NCBI GenBank assembly: GCA_038890815.1
Contig: JAWAFC010000003.1
Location: 62,001 to 126,000, forward strand
Source of the DNA: JAWAFC01 sp038890815
Lineage (GTDB): Archaea; Micrarchaeota; Micrarchaeia; Burarchaeales; JACRGF01
DNA length: 64,000 nucleotides
Direction: 5' to 3'
Below the pieces are notes generated by a model. It was not told where the DNA came from and made no database searches. It was given only the letters and a program-made list of their open reading frames with translations. Made by a program: the position numbers and the translations under genes. This document shows, piece after piece, positions 17,612 through 24,598 of this stretch (within the stretch, counting starts at the first letter, position 1; the number at the start of each line of letters is the position of its first letter).

Positions 17612-18313
17612 ATGCAGAGACAGGCCTTCATTTTCACCATTTTCGTTTTGATGGTTGGATGCATGACGACGACGAACAACCCCGCAAACGCAGACACCAC
17701 GGGGGCAGCAAACGCCAACGCGACAAACACGATGCACAGCACTGGCGCAAGCGCGACGGCGTCAAACGCGACAACAAACGCAACGGCGGATCTCGCGCGC
17801 TTCAACAAGACCACGACAGATAACGCGAACGCGACTCCGGGCACCGCGGTGGCAACGGGTTCTTCAAACGGCTCCACGCCCGCGCTCGCCGCTTTCAACC
17901 CGAGCGTGAAGGAAGCAAACACCACTCAGAATGCAACAAATGCCTCTGCAGAGGAATTTTTCCCAAAGCCAAACCCGAACGCCTCGCTGTCAGCCTATTA
18001 CTTCTGGAGCAGGGCATGCCCTTACTCGCTGGATACCAATCCATTCATCGATGAGTTGGAGAGGAACTGGTCGGCGCTCAGCATTGTGCGCATTGATATT
18101 CTCATGAACTGGCCTGCGTTCGAGCTCTACACGAGGTTTGCGGATGCATACAACCTGTCTAACGACTCGCGGGTTGTGCCGGTCGTTTTCATAAACGGCA
18201 CGAGCATCTCGACGAACTACACGATAAAGGAAAAACTCGCCGGGATTGTAGCAGCGTGCCTACGCTCAAAAAATTGCTCCAGCCCGCTCGCCCCTCTGAA
18301 CCTAACTGGCTGA
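17612..18313 (+). CDS. Lipoprotein with thioredoxin-like domain (CPYS)
   Basis: 233 residues. Lipobox-type signal (VLMVGC, Cys17), a long Asn/Thr/Ala-rich low-complexity linker (about 20-115) full of glycosylation sequons, then a thioredoxin-like domain (about 127-233). The active-site position is RACPYS (Cys136, Ser139), so it is monothiol; the cis-Pro region is VVPVVFING. It is divergent from the DsbA-like pair and probably acts with it outside the membrane. Codon use in the linker is unusually uniform (many AAC/ACG/GCA). Confidence 0.75.
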   Translation: MQRQAFIFTIFVLMVGCMTTTNNPANADTTGAANANATNTMHSTGASATASNATTNATADLARFNKTTTDNANATPGTAVATGSSNGSTPALAAFNPSVKEANTTQNATNASAEEFFPKPNPNASLSAYYFWSRACPYSLDTNPFIDELERNWSALSIVRIDILMNWPAFELYTRFADAYNLSNDSRVVPVVFINGTSISTNYTIKEKLAGIVAACLRSKNCSSPLAPLNLTG

Positions 18314-19012
18314 TTTTTCCTGTTCTCTCGCTATCTCGGCGAGCGCGTGCTTTCCGAGCAGCCCTGTTGGGGAAAAGAACGCGAGCAGGAATGCGGTGAG
18401 CTTAACGAAAGGATCTTTTCTTTTGATGTGGCGCAGCTCATGCAGGAGAATGAGCTCGAGCTTTTTCTTTGGCAGAAGTTCGAGAGCGCCCACAGACATG
18501 ACTATGAAGCTCTGCTCGCCCACGACCGAGAAGGCGATGGGCTCTTGCTTGTTGATGAAGCGCAGTTCGGGCGCAGCCATGCCGATCTCTGCGCTCAAAC
18601 GCTCGTTCAGCGCATGAAGCCAGTGTGAAGGCGGAAGCGCCTGGCCGCCGATGGCCGCCACGAAAAGCCGCGAGCCGAGCAGATAGAACATGGCGGCGGA
18701 GAGCACCACGGCCAGCGGGAGCGCGCCGAAAAGCACTTTCATCGACAGCATGTCGCAGTTCATGGCCACGAGCCAAGTCGTCAGCGGAAGCGTTGCGAGC
18801 ATGAGGCTTGCCATGATGGCTGTCGCCCGCGCTCTGTACGAAGAGAAAATCGCTCTTGCCCTGTATGTCGCGTATGAGGCGGCAAAAAAGCCAGCAGTTA
18901 TGGCTAGCGTGTCAGCCCGCGCTATGCACATCCAGTGGTCTGTCAGGAGATACGCAGCGAAAGCTATACCACTCACTGCGAGAAGCACTTCGCTGGCATT
19001 AAACTTGGGCAT
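18302..19012 (-). CDS. M56/M48-like membrane zinc metalloprotease
   Basis: 236 residues. Four or so TM helices in the first ~125 residues, then a cytosolic-type protease segment with LLHELRHIKRKD (HExxH zinc site, followed by the R/K-x-D typical of BlaR1/MecR1-like M56 proteins) and a terminal FFSPTGLL segment like the M56 'fxP' helix. HtpX-type M48 is the alternative. There is no sensor domain. Lying 2.4 kb from a BlaI-like repressor gene, it may be that repressor's protease partner. It converges on the lipoprotein gene with a 12-base overlap. Confidence 0.75.
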   Translation of the reverse strand: MPKFNASEVLLAVSGIAFAAYLLTDHWMCIARADTLAITAGFFAASYATYRARAIFSSYRARATAIMASLMLATLPLTTWLVAMNCDMLSMKVLFGALPLAVVLSAAMFYLLGSRLFVAAIGGQALPPSHWLHALNERLSAEIGMAAPELRFINKQEPIAFSVVGEQSFIVMSVGALELLPKKKLELILLHELRHIKRKDPFVKLTAFLLAFFSPTGLLGKHALAEIAREQEKSAS

Positions 19013-19131
19013 ATCAAAACAAAATATATTCCACGGCGCCTGTTTTTAAGCTTACTATCTGGCTACTGACGGAGATGTCGGAAACAACTACAACCCTTTT
19101 GCTCGCTTCGCTCGCAAAAGCGTTGACGGAA

Positions 19132-19180
19132 AGACAAAGGGGGGAAGTATCCCCCCTTCGTCCTAGACCTTCCCCCCTCG
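19132..19180. repeat. 49-bp direct repeat, copy 1
   Basis: Identical over 49 bases to 19259-19307. Each copy contains AAGGGGGG-AAGTAT-CCCCCCTT, an 8-bp stem with a 6-base loop, followed by a C-rich tract. The repeat start is 127 bp from that of the second copy. Confidence 0.9.
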
Positions 19181-19258
19181 GATAAAGCATTGATGGAAAA
19201 GGGGTGGGTCAGGAGGAACCTGGAACTGGGGAGGGGCGGAGCCCCTCCGCGGTTCGGA

Positions 19259-19307
19259 AGACAAAGGGGGGAAGTATCCCCCCTTCGTCCTAGACCTTCC
19301 CCCCTCG
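19259..19307. repeat. 49-bp direct repeat, copy 2
   Basis: Second perfect copy of the 49-bp unit. The 78 bases between the copies are different and contain the GAGGGGC hairpin. Two copies with an irregular spacer do not fit a CRISPR array or an insertion sequence. Confidence 0.9.
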
Positions 19308-19437
19308 TCGAAACCGCGCTGGCGGTTCTGATCGGAACCAACGATATGACGAGGAGCGAGCCTCGCGCAAATAAAAAGGGAGGTAATAGGAACCGTAGGT
19401 TCCTATTGCGAGCGAGGAAGCCGCCGGTTGGTCCTGA

Positions 19438-20679
19438 TTACCACTGCAGGCTCGCCCACACGAGCAGGCTGAACACCAGGTTGGCGTAGAGGAGGGCTGG
19501 CGCGCCGGCGCGCAGTGTGGCGGCGAATCCCGGCCTCGCATTGTGCGCGAGAATCAGCAGGGCGCTCCAGACCAAGCCGAGGGAGAGAAGGGCGAGCTTG
19601 CCCCAGTAAGGAATGCCGAGCCACGCGAGAATTCCCTCTCCGGCAAAGGCGAGGAGTCCTGACAGCACGAGCGGGGAGTGGAGGTGATTGAAGCGCAGGA
19701 AGTCTGGCCCACCAGCCAGCCTCGCCAGCCCGAGGGTGGTCGCAGCAGAAAATAGGATGAAGCCGAAGAAGGAAAGTGCGTTGACGCTACCCAGCGCGAT
19801 GGTGGTGATCGGGAGGCTGAGCGGAAAGACTGCGTCGAGCGCGCTGTAGTTGCTCGGCGACAGGGCGAACATGCCGATGAGCAGGCCGGCGAGCAGGGGG
19901 ATGAAGATGGATTCGCTGGGCACCGGCTGGAAGTCTTTCTCGAGGAGCTCGCTGCCCGGCAAGCGCACGCGCGCCTCGACAGGGCTGCTCTTTGCGCACC
20001 GCAGGCACAGCAGACAGTCCTTTGCGCTCGCCGCCCTTCCGAGGTTCAAGAAGACAGGGCAGGATTTGCCACAAGCTCGCTCTACCTCACTTTCCTTTCC
20101 CTGAATTGGCGCGAGGCGGAATGGCGCGAGCCGAGCCGAAATCCCGAAGAGAAAGCCTATGGGGCAGATGAACTTGCAGAAAGAACGGCGCGGGGATACT
20201 AGGCCCGTTGCGAACGCGCCAATGAGGATAAGGAGGAAGAACGCGCCGGAAAGTGATGGAATGCCCATCATGCCGAAAGAGCGCTCGAGGAAAAAAATGC
20301 CTGCAAACGCGGCAGCCGGAAGCCATGGGTTCATGAGCGCGCGGGGAATTTTCCTTGCTCCGGACAGCGCGCTGCCGGCCTCGTTCGCGGCGCCCAGTGG
20401 GCAGAGCAGGCCACACCATGCGCGCGAGAAGAGAAAGACGGAGAGCAGGGCGAGCGGAAGCCAGACAGCCCACCAGAGCTTCAGTATGGTCAGGGGGGAG
20501 ATGAGTTGTGACAGTGGGGAGAGCAGGGGAATTCGGGAGGCGGCCTCGCGCGCGCCCGTAGCAAGCCCGGCGTCCAGCGCGAGCGCAATCATGGCGAGCA
20601 GGCCAAGTGTTGAAAGGAAGTAGAGAGACTCTGGGAAGAATGGCACACCTGCGGTGCAACGGATGAGTTTTTCGAGCAA
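19438..20679 (-). CDS. NapH/CcoG-like Fe-S membrane protein
   Basis: 413 residues with about eight to nine TM helices. Redox motifs: AWCGLLCPLGA and FCKFICPIGF (paired CxxxCP elements of the NapH/NosR/RdxA type), then a soluble ferredoxin-like segment with ACGKSCP and DCLLCLRCAKSSP, in which the last canonical Cys is Ser. This family moves electrons from the membrane pool to outside acceptors or assists copper-oxidase assembly. The TTG at 20679 is chosen: GGTGA lies five bases upstream, overlapping the stop of the cupredoxin gene. It probably reduces or is reduced by that cupredoxin. Confidence 0.8.
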   Translation of the reverse strand: MLEKLIRCTAGVPFFPESLYFLSTLGLLAMIALALDAGLATGAREAASRIPLLSPLSQLISPLTILKLWWAVWLPLALLSVFLFSRAWCGLLCPLGAANEAGSALSGARKIPRALMNPWLPAAAFAGIFFLERSFGMMGIPSLSGAFFLLILIGAFATGLVSPRRSFCKFICPIGFLFGISARLAPFRLAPIQGKESEVERACGKSCPVFLNLGRAASAKDCLLCLRCAKSSPVEARVRLPGSELLEKDFQPVPSESIFIPLLAGLLIGMFALSPSNYSALDAVFPLSLPITTIALGSVNALSFFGFILFSAATTLGLARLAGGPDFLRFNHLHSPLVLSGLLAFAGEGILAWLGIPYWGKLALLSLGLVWSALLILAHNARPGFAATLRAGAPALLYANLVFSLLVWASLQW

Positions 20680-20683
20680 GCGC

Positions 20684-21292
20684 TCACCCGAGCATGCGCC
20701 GAGCCACAAACACCGCGAGCCCAGACAGGAATGTCGCAAGCGAAAGGGAGTAAAAGGCGCTCTCTGGAATGCGCTCGAAAGGTCTGGGAAGGGCATCGCT
20801 GGATGCAACCGCGCCATCTATCACTATTCTGCCCTCAAGCTTGTAGTGGCGCGGCCCACAGTAGGAAGCGCAGGAGAAAGAGAAGACACCACTTCGCTCG
20901 GTGGGGATGGCGATGAGCACCTCCTCCCCCGGCTCGATGCGCTGGACAATCCCGAGCTCTGGCACGGCGAACGTGTGCGGTACCTCATCGTGGTTGAACA
21001 CACGCAGCCGCGCGGACTTCCCCTGCGCGAAAGAAACCTCGCTGGGAAAAGGAATGCCGCTGCGGATATCCATCGTCACTTCATGCATGCTGAGGACATC
21101 TGTGTGGCTGGCGGAGGCCGATGGGACGAGGCAGAGCGCCAGCAGGAGAACAACGTCTGCTTTCTTTGCAGAGATTGCCACAGCGAGGAATAGCAGTGAG
21201 AGGCCGAAGAGGTAGGGCGCTGTGAAGCCGCCCACAAGCATGGCGAGGGACAACGGGATAGCCAACAGAAGCGCGATGCGCAATGCGTCCAA
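20684..21292 (-). CDS. Membrane-anchored CuA-type cupredoxin (COX2-like)
   Basis: About 202 residues. Two N-terminal TM helices, a cupredoxin domain (about 65-160) and a C-terminal TM helix. CuA-type ligands: VPHTFAVPELG (His106), then CASYCGPRHYKL, giving Cys141, Cys145 and His149 in the Cx3Cx3H pattern of cytochrome oxidase subunit II; the Met ligand position is Leu152. No oxidase subunit I gene is present, so it may be a stand-alone electron carrier for the Fe-S protein encoded downstream. A TTG start at 21292 fits the TATA box at 21321-21330; exact start uncertain. Confidence 0.75.
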   Translation of the reverse strand: MDALRIALLLAIPLSLAMLVGGFTAPYLFGLSLLFLAVAISAKKADVVLLLALCLVPSASASHTDVLSMHEVTMDIRSGIPFPSEVSFAQGKSARLRVFNHDEVPHTFAVPELGIVQRIEPGEEVLIAIPTERSGVFSFSCASYCGPRHYKLEGRIVIDGAVASSDALPRPFERIPESAFYSLSLATFLSGLAVFVARRMLG

Positions 21293-21320
21293 AAAATCAC
21301 TTTTACAATTTTTGTAAAGC

Positions 21321-21330
21321 TTTTTATATA
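21321..21330 (-). promoter_or_regulatory. TATA box of cupredoxin gene (divergent promoter)
   Basis: TATATAAAAA on the minus strand, about 34 nt before the proposed TTG start. It lies only 10 bp from the oppositely directed TATA box of the repressor gene, so one bound regulator could block both. Confidence 0.55.
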
Positions 21331-21339
21331 CAGAAATGC

Positions 21340-21348
21340 TTTTAAATA
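21340..21348 (+). promoter_or_regulatory. TATA box of BlaI-like operon
   Basis: TTTTAAATA is centred about 25 nt before the ATG at 21369, giving a leaderless mRNA for the operon. The palindromic ACAATTTTTGTAAAG-type sequence near 21304-21318, between the divergent starts, is a possible operator. Confidence 0.6.
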
Positions 21349-21368
21349 CTGGCCTGCATAAGCTCTGC

Positions 21369-21767
21369 ATGGCAAGGAAGTTCCGTGTGGGGAAGATCGA
21401 CCTGGAGAGGGCCGACCTCAGCTGTTTCTTCAACGCGCTCGAGTCCAAGATAATGCGCTACCTGTGGAAGGCCGGCAGCGGGACGTCCAGGGAAATTTTT
21501 GAAGCAGTACGGCCCAAGGGCATTTCGCCGGTGACGATTGCCGTGACGCTCGACCGCCTGCACAAGCGCGGGCTTGTTGAGCGAGAGGTCAAGACCGGCA
21601 GGGGGGGCCTCCACTATGTATACCGACCACGGCTCGACGAGAAGGCTTTCGGCGAGGAGATTTCAATGCGCTTCGCACGGAGCATGCTGGCCGCTTTCGG
21701 GGACAGCGTGGCCTCGTTCTTCTCCAAAGAGATGATGAGAAAGCTGCTGTCAAAGAGAAGAAGGTGA
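21369..21767 (+). CDS. BlaI/CopY/MecI-family transcriptional repressor
   Basis: 132 residues. A winged helix fills the first ~75 residues: LESKIMRYLWKAGSGTSREI, then SPVTIAVTLDRLHKRGLV (recognition helix) and a GGLHYVYRPR wing; the rest is a dimerisation tail. BlaI-type repressors are often inactivated by a partner M56 protease, CopY-type ones by copper; no CxC copper motif is seen in the tail. As first gene of an eight-gene operon and divergent from the cupredoxin gene, it probably controls both units. Confidence 0.82.
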   Translation: MARKFRVGKIDLERADLSCFFNALESKIMRYLWKAGSGTSREIFEAVRPKGISPVTIAVTLDRLHKRGLVEREVKTGRGGLHYVYRPRLDEKAFGEEISMRFARSMLAAFGDSVASFFSKEMMRKLLSKRRR

Positions 21768-21771
21768 GGCG

Positions 21772-22278
21772 ATGGAGGGCGAGCCGCAGTCCGAATTGAC
21801 CAAAGAGGCCAAGAGGCAGGCCTGGCTGCAGAAAAAGGCCAGGAGGGAGAAAATCGTACTTGCGGCCATCGCCATTCCGCTTCTCGCGCTCGCAGCGCTC
21901 GCGCTCAAAGGTTTTTTTGTCAAGGAGCCGCCGATAGCAGGAACGGAGGGCGCGAGCCTGCCAAACTATGCATTCGTCAGCGCTGCGGCCGAGAAGGCCT
22001 ACCGCATCGCGCTCGCCGAGCCAGAGCTGCTGCGGAACCTGCCGTGCTACTGTGGCTGCGGCGGACATGCAGGCCACCGCCATAACCTGGACTGCTTTGT
22101 GCATGACGACGGCAGCTTCGACAGCCACGCTGCCTATTGCGTGACGTGCCAGAACATCGCCATAGAAGGCTACGAGCTGAAGCGGCAGGGAAAGAGCCTC
22201 AAGGAAATCCGGGACTACATTGACAGGAAGTACTCGCAGTTCGGCCGGCCGACGCCAACGCCACCGGTTCTTGCTTGA
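21772..22278 (+). CDS. PCYCGC-motif membrane protein
   Basis: 168 residues. Basic N-terminus, one TM helix (about 29-49) and an external domain with PCYCGC at 91-96, a His cluster (His99, His102, His104), Cys108, and a second CVTC pair (Cys123, Cys126). The motif defines a domain of unknown function (PCYCGC family, best known as bacterial lipoproteins). Six cysteines next to histidines suggest metal binding or thiol exchange. A GGTGAGG ribosome binding site overlaps the stop of the repressor gene. Confidence 0.8.
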   Translation: MEGEPQSELTKEAKRQAWLQKKARREKIVLAAIAIPLLALAALALKGFFVKEPPIAGTEGASLPNYAFVSAAAEKAYRIALAEPELLRNLPCYCGCGGHAGHRHNLDCFVHDDGSFDSHAAYCVTCQNIAIEGYELKRQGKSLKEIRDYIDRKYSQFGRPTPTPPVLA

Positions 22279-22292
22279 GTGGAGGTGGATTG

Positions 22293-22976
22293 ATGAAGAA
22301 ACACGAGACAAAAACTGAGGAAAAAGAGCTTGAGCTAGGCGGGGTCCGCTACTCTGTTTTGCTTTCAATGGGAATAGCGGTGCTAGTGGGCATGGCGGCA
22401 TGGCAGGCGCTTCTCATCTCACAGATCGTGCAGGAGATTTCGAACATTGAATCTGCCGGAGCAGCCTATCCGACAGGCAGCTCCGCGTCAGCGGGGACGA
22501 CCGCTGGTGGAGCCGCGGACATACAGGCAGTCATAGCGCGCATAATCCCGACAGGAAAGCCGCCCTACGGCGATGCGGCAGGAGTGAGCTATGATGACAT
22601 CAACGGCGCCATCAGCGTGCTCGCCGGCTATGACGACAGCATAAAGCTCAGCGGGGCGGAGCTGGACAGGTACATCCGCATAGCCAGTCGCATCTCGTGC
22701 GAGTTCTGCTGTGGTGCTCCGGCTGTAATCGACAGCAAGGGCAACCCAGCGTGCGGGTGCGCGCACAGCGCGGCCATGCGCGGTGTGGCGAAATTCCTCA
22801 TAAGGAACTTCCCAAATGACTACACGGACGCGCAAATTCTCGAAGAGATGACAAAGTGGAAGACGCTGTTCTTCCCGAGGCAGATGGTCGAGAGGGCGCT
22901 GCAGGCGCAGGCTGCGAGCGGCAACATCGATATCCATACGCTGTCGCAGATTCCGCAGCAGGTCGGAGGATGTTAG
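22293..22976 (+). CDS. Membrane-anchored Cys-cluster protein ending in VGGC
   Basis: 227 residues. One TM helix (about 21-45), a Gly/Ala/Ser linker, then a helical domain with SCEFCCG (Cys136, 139, 140) and NPACGCAHSAAMRG (Cys154, Cys156, His158). It ends in PQQVGGC, the last residue being Cys. The cysteine arrangement suggests a metal or cofactor site outside the membrane. The ATG has GGAGGTG five bases upstream. No characterised family is recognised; it looks related in style to the PCYCGC protein encoded before it. Confidence 0.75.
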   Translation: MKKHETKTEEKELELGGVRYSVLLSMGIAVLVGMAAWQALLISQIVQEISNIESAGAAYPTGSSASAGTTAGGAADIQAVIARIIPTGKPPYGDAAGVSYDDINGAISVLAGYDDSIKLSGAELDRYIRIASRISCEFCCGAPAVIDSKGNPACGCAHSAAMRGVAKFLIRNFPNDYTDAQILEEMTKWKTLFFPRQMVERALQAQAASGNIDIHTLSQIPQQVGGC

Positions 22977-23206
22977 TGGGTGAGAAAATGGTGGAGAAAG
23001 AATATCTCGTGCTGGGGGTGCTGGCGCTGCTCATCGTAGTGATGGCCGTGCAGGCGCTCCAGCTGAACGAGCTGAAGTCCAGGGTCGCCGCGCTCAGCGT
23101 GGCGGGCGTCCGCGCGCAGGCCGCGAGCGCGCCCGTCCAGAGCACGCAGCCGGTGGCGCTACCACCGTCGTTGCAGAACCTTCCGACACAAGTAGGAGGT
23201 TGCTGA
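22976..23206 (+). CDS. Small single-TM protein ending in VGGC
   Basis: 76 residues if the GTG at 22976 is used (TAGTG overlap; GGAGG six bases upstream), or 72 from the ATG at 22988. One TM helix (about 9-26), a short coiled stretch, an Ala/Pro-rich linker and the tail LPTQVGGC, matching the tail of the preceding protein. The only Cys is the last residue. It looks like a reduced version of its neighbour: anchor, linker and tail without the Cys-cluster domain. Confidence 0.7.
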   Translation: MGEKMVEKEYLVLGVLALLIVVMAVQALQLNELKSRVAALSVAGVRAQAASAPVQSTQPVALPPSLQNLPTQVGGC

Positions 23207-23207
23207 G

Positions 23208-24353
23208 GTGCGCGCAGAGCATTGGCAGCCGACGCTAGTTGCATTGCTGGTGGCGCTGGCGCTGGCTGCCTACAACCTTTTTTCTGTAGCGCAGATCGGG
23301 GAGAACGTCGCCCACATAGAGAACGCCAGCGGGCAGGCGCTCTCGCGGAGCGTAACAATCACATTCATCACCGACCCTGCCTGCCAAGGGTGCGACAGCG
23401 CTGTACGGGTTGCCACACAGCTTGCCCGGCAGGCGGACAGCCTCGGCATAATCCTGCAGAGAGAGAACAGGGTGGCGTTCGACTCGCCCGAAGGACGCGC
23501 GCTCATTCAGAAGTATAACATTGCGCGCATTCCCACTATCCTGCTCTCGCACGAGGCGGGCTCCTCCCAGCAGCTGCAGAATGCTTGGCGGGCGGTCGGG
23601 AGCATAGAGCCTGATGGCACATTCGTGCTCAGGAACCTACAGCCGCCCTACAGGGAAACCGCGAGCGGGAGAATTGTCGGTGTTGTCAGGCTGATCGAAC
23701 TGGTCGCGCCGGCCTGCCAGGAGTGTTTTCCGATAGCCTCTGTGTCGGCGGCTTTCAAGAACCTAGGAATATTTCTGGCCAGCCAGTCTAGCATTGAGTT
23801 GGGCACGCCTGCCGCCAGCGCGCTCATACAAAAATACAACATCACAAAAGCCCCGACAGTGATACTTGAGGGAGATGTGCGGGCATATGCAGGCATCCAG
23901 TCCGCGCTCAGGAGGGTCGGCTCGATTGAGGCTGACGGCTCTTACGTGCTGAGAGCGCCTCCACCACCTTTCATCGAGCTTGAGAGCAACAGGACTGTCG
24001 GGCTCATCAACATCACGCACCTCATCGACCCCGCGTGCGTGGGCTGCTACGACACGAGCGTGCACACTGACTACCTCGCGGCGAACGGCGTGAGAATAGC
24101 GAACCAATCGTTCGTGGAGATAAACTCCACTCAGGGCGCCGAGCTGGCCCACAGGTACAACATCACGCTGGTTCCCACCATACTTGCTTCACCGGATATC
24201 GTGTTTTATGCGACAAGCGGGCTCGAGCCCTACCTTGCGCAGGGAAGCATTGAGGCTGACGGCTGGTTCGTTTTCAGGAACTTGCAGATCATTCCGAACG
24301 CGACTTACAGGAACCTTTCGGGCGACAGATCGTCGGAGTTGGATGGGGCATGA
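23208..24353 (+). CDS. Triple thioredoxin-like membrane protein
   Basis: 381 residues. One TM helix (about 10-29), then three tandem repeats of ~107-111 residues. Each has a P-A-C-x-x-C site (Cys59/62, Cys170/173, Cys277/280), a QKYNI/HRYNI segment, a cis-Pro (Pro109, Pro216, Pro323) and a GSIExDGxxVLR end segment. The repeats resemble glutaredoxin/thioredoxin-like domains and would give three dithiol centres on one outside-facing chain. GTG start with GGAGGT seven bases upstream, lying inside the VGGC codons of the preceding gene. Confidence 0.82.
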   Translation: MRAEHWQPTLVALLVALALAAYNLFSVAQIGENVAHIENASGQALSRSVTITFITDPACQGCDSAVRVATQLARQADSLGIILQRENRVAFDSPEGRALIQKYNIARIPTILLSHEAGSSQQLQNAWRAVGSIEPDGTFVLRNLQPPYRETASGRIVGVVRLIELVAPACQECFPIASVSAAFKNLGIFLASQSSIELGTPAASALIQKYNITKAPTVILEGDVRAYAGIQSALRRVGSIEADGSYVLRAPPPPFIELESNRTVGLINITHLIDPACVGCYDTSVHTDYLAANGVRIANQSFVEINSTQGAELAHRYNITLVPTILASPDIVFYATSGLEPYLAQGSIEADGWFVFRNLQIIPNATYRNLSGDRSSELDGA

Positions 24354-24589
24354 AGAACGCAGAACTGTACATCACAGCCACTGCGGCACTCATCCTGCTG
24401 GCGGTGCTTGCCTACTCCGTTTTCGGGCTGGTGAGCAGGCCCGCGGTTGTCCAGAGCGCGGCGGACTACCAGAAGTTTGCGAGTCAGCTTCAGGGAGACC
24501 CGTGCGCTACGCCGCCCGGCTACACCGACGCGGAGTGGCGGCAACACATGTCGCACCACCCGGACCAGTATGCGCAGTGCCTGCAGTGA
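24350..24589 (+). CDS. Small membrane protein with DPCATPPGY...MSHHPDQYAQC motif
   Basis: 79 residues, ATGA overlap with the preceding gene. One TM helix (about 7-28) and a short external segment with Cys52, Cys77 and a His trio (His66, His69, His70). The motif looks conserved-type (Cys, aromatic, His-His-Pro), suggesting a metal or redox ligand set. Family and function unknown; context ties it to the Cys-rich operon. Confidence 0.7.
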   Translation: MKNAELYITATAALILLAVLAYSVFGLVSRPAVVQSAADYQKFASQLQGDPCATPPGYTDAEWRQHMSHHPDQYAQCLQ

Positions 24590-24598
24590 GGTGTTGCT

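Larger units (their letters stand above)
19013..19437. other. 424-bp non-coding spacer rich in hairpins
   Basis: No convincing gene. It holds two copies of a 49-bp direct repeat, each with its own G6/C6 stem, and further perfect inverted repeats: CTTTTGC...GCAAAAG near 19096-19119, GAGGGGC-GGA-GCCCCTC at 19231-19247, and AATAGGAACC-GTA-GGTTCCTATT at 19385-19407. A possible TATA for the protease gene (AAAATATATT near 19020) lies at its left end. Composition (G/C homopolymers) is unlike its surroundings. Confidence 0.6.

Noticed and set aside
19132..19307. Insertion sequence or mini-transposon
   Set aside because: The two 49-bp copies are direct, not inverted; no transposase or target-site duplication is visible.
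19063..19341. Small protein-coding gene in the repeat spacer
   Set aside because: The frame runs through G/C homopolymers and both repeat copies; the translation is Arg/Gly/Pro/Ser-rich without a start signal.
20680..20817. 46-residue N-terminal extension of the Fe-S membrane protein
   Set aside because: It overlaps the cupredoxin C-terminus; the TTG at 20679 has a well-placed GGTGA and directly precedes the first TM helix.
20684..21292. Complete cytochrome oxidase locus
   Set aside because: Only the CuA-like domain is present; no heme-copper subunit I or III is encoded in the window.
22856..22975. Longer N-terminus for the small VGGC protein
   Set aside because: The upstream extension overlaps the conserved end of the previous gene in another frame; good ribosome binding sites support starts at 22976 or 22988.
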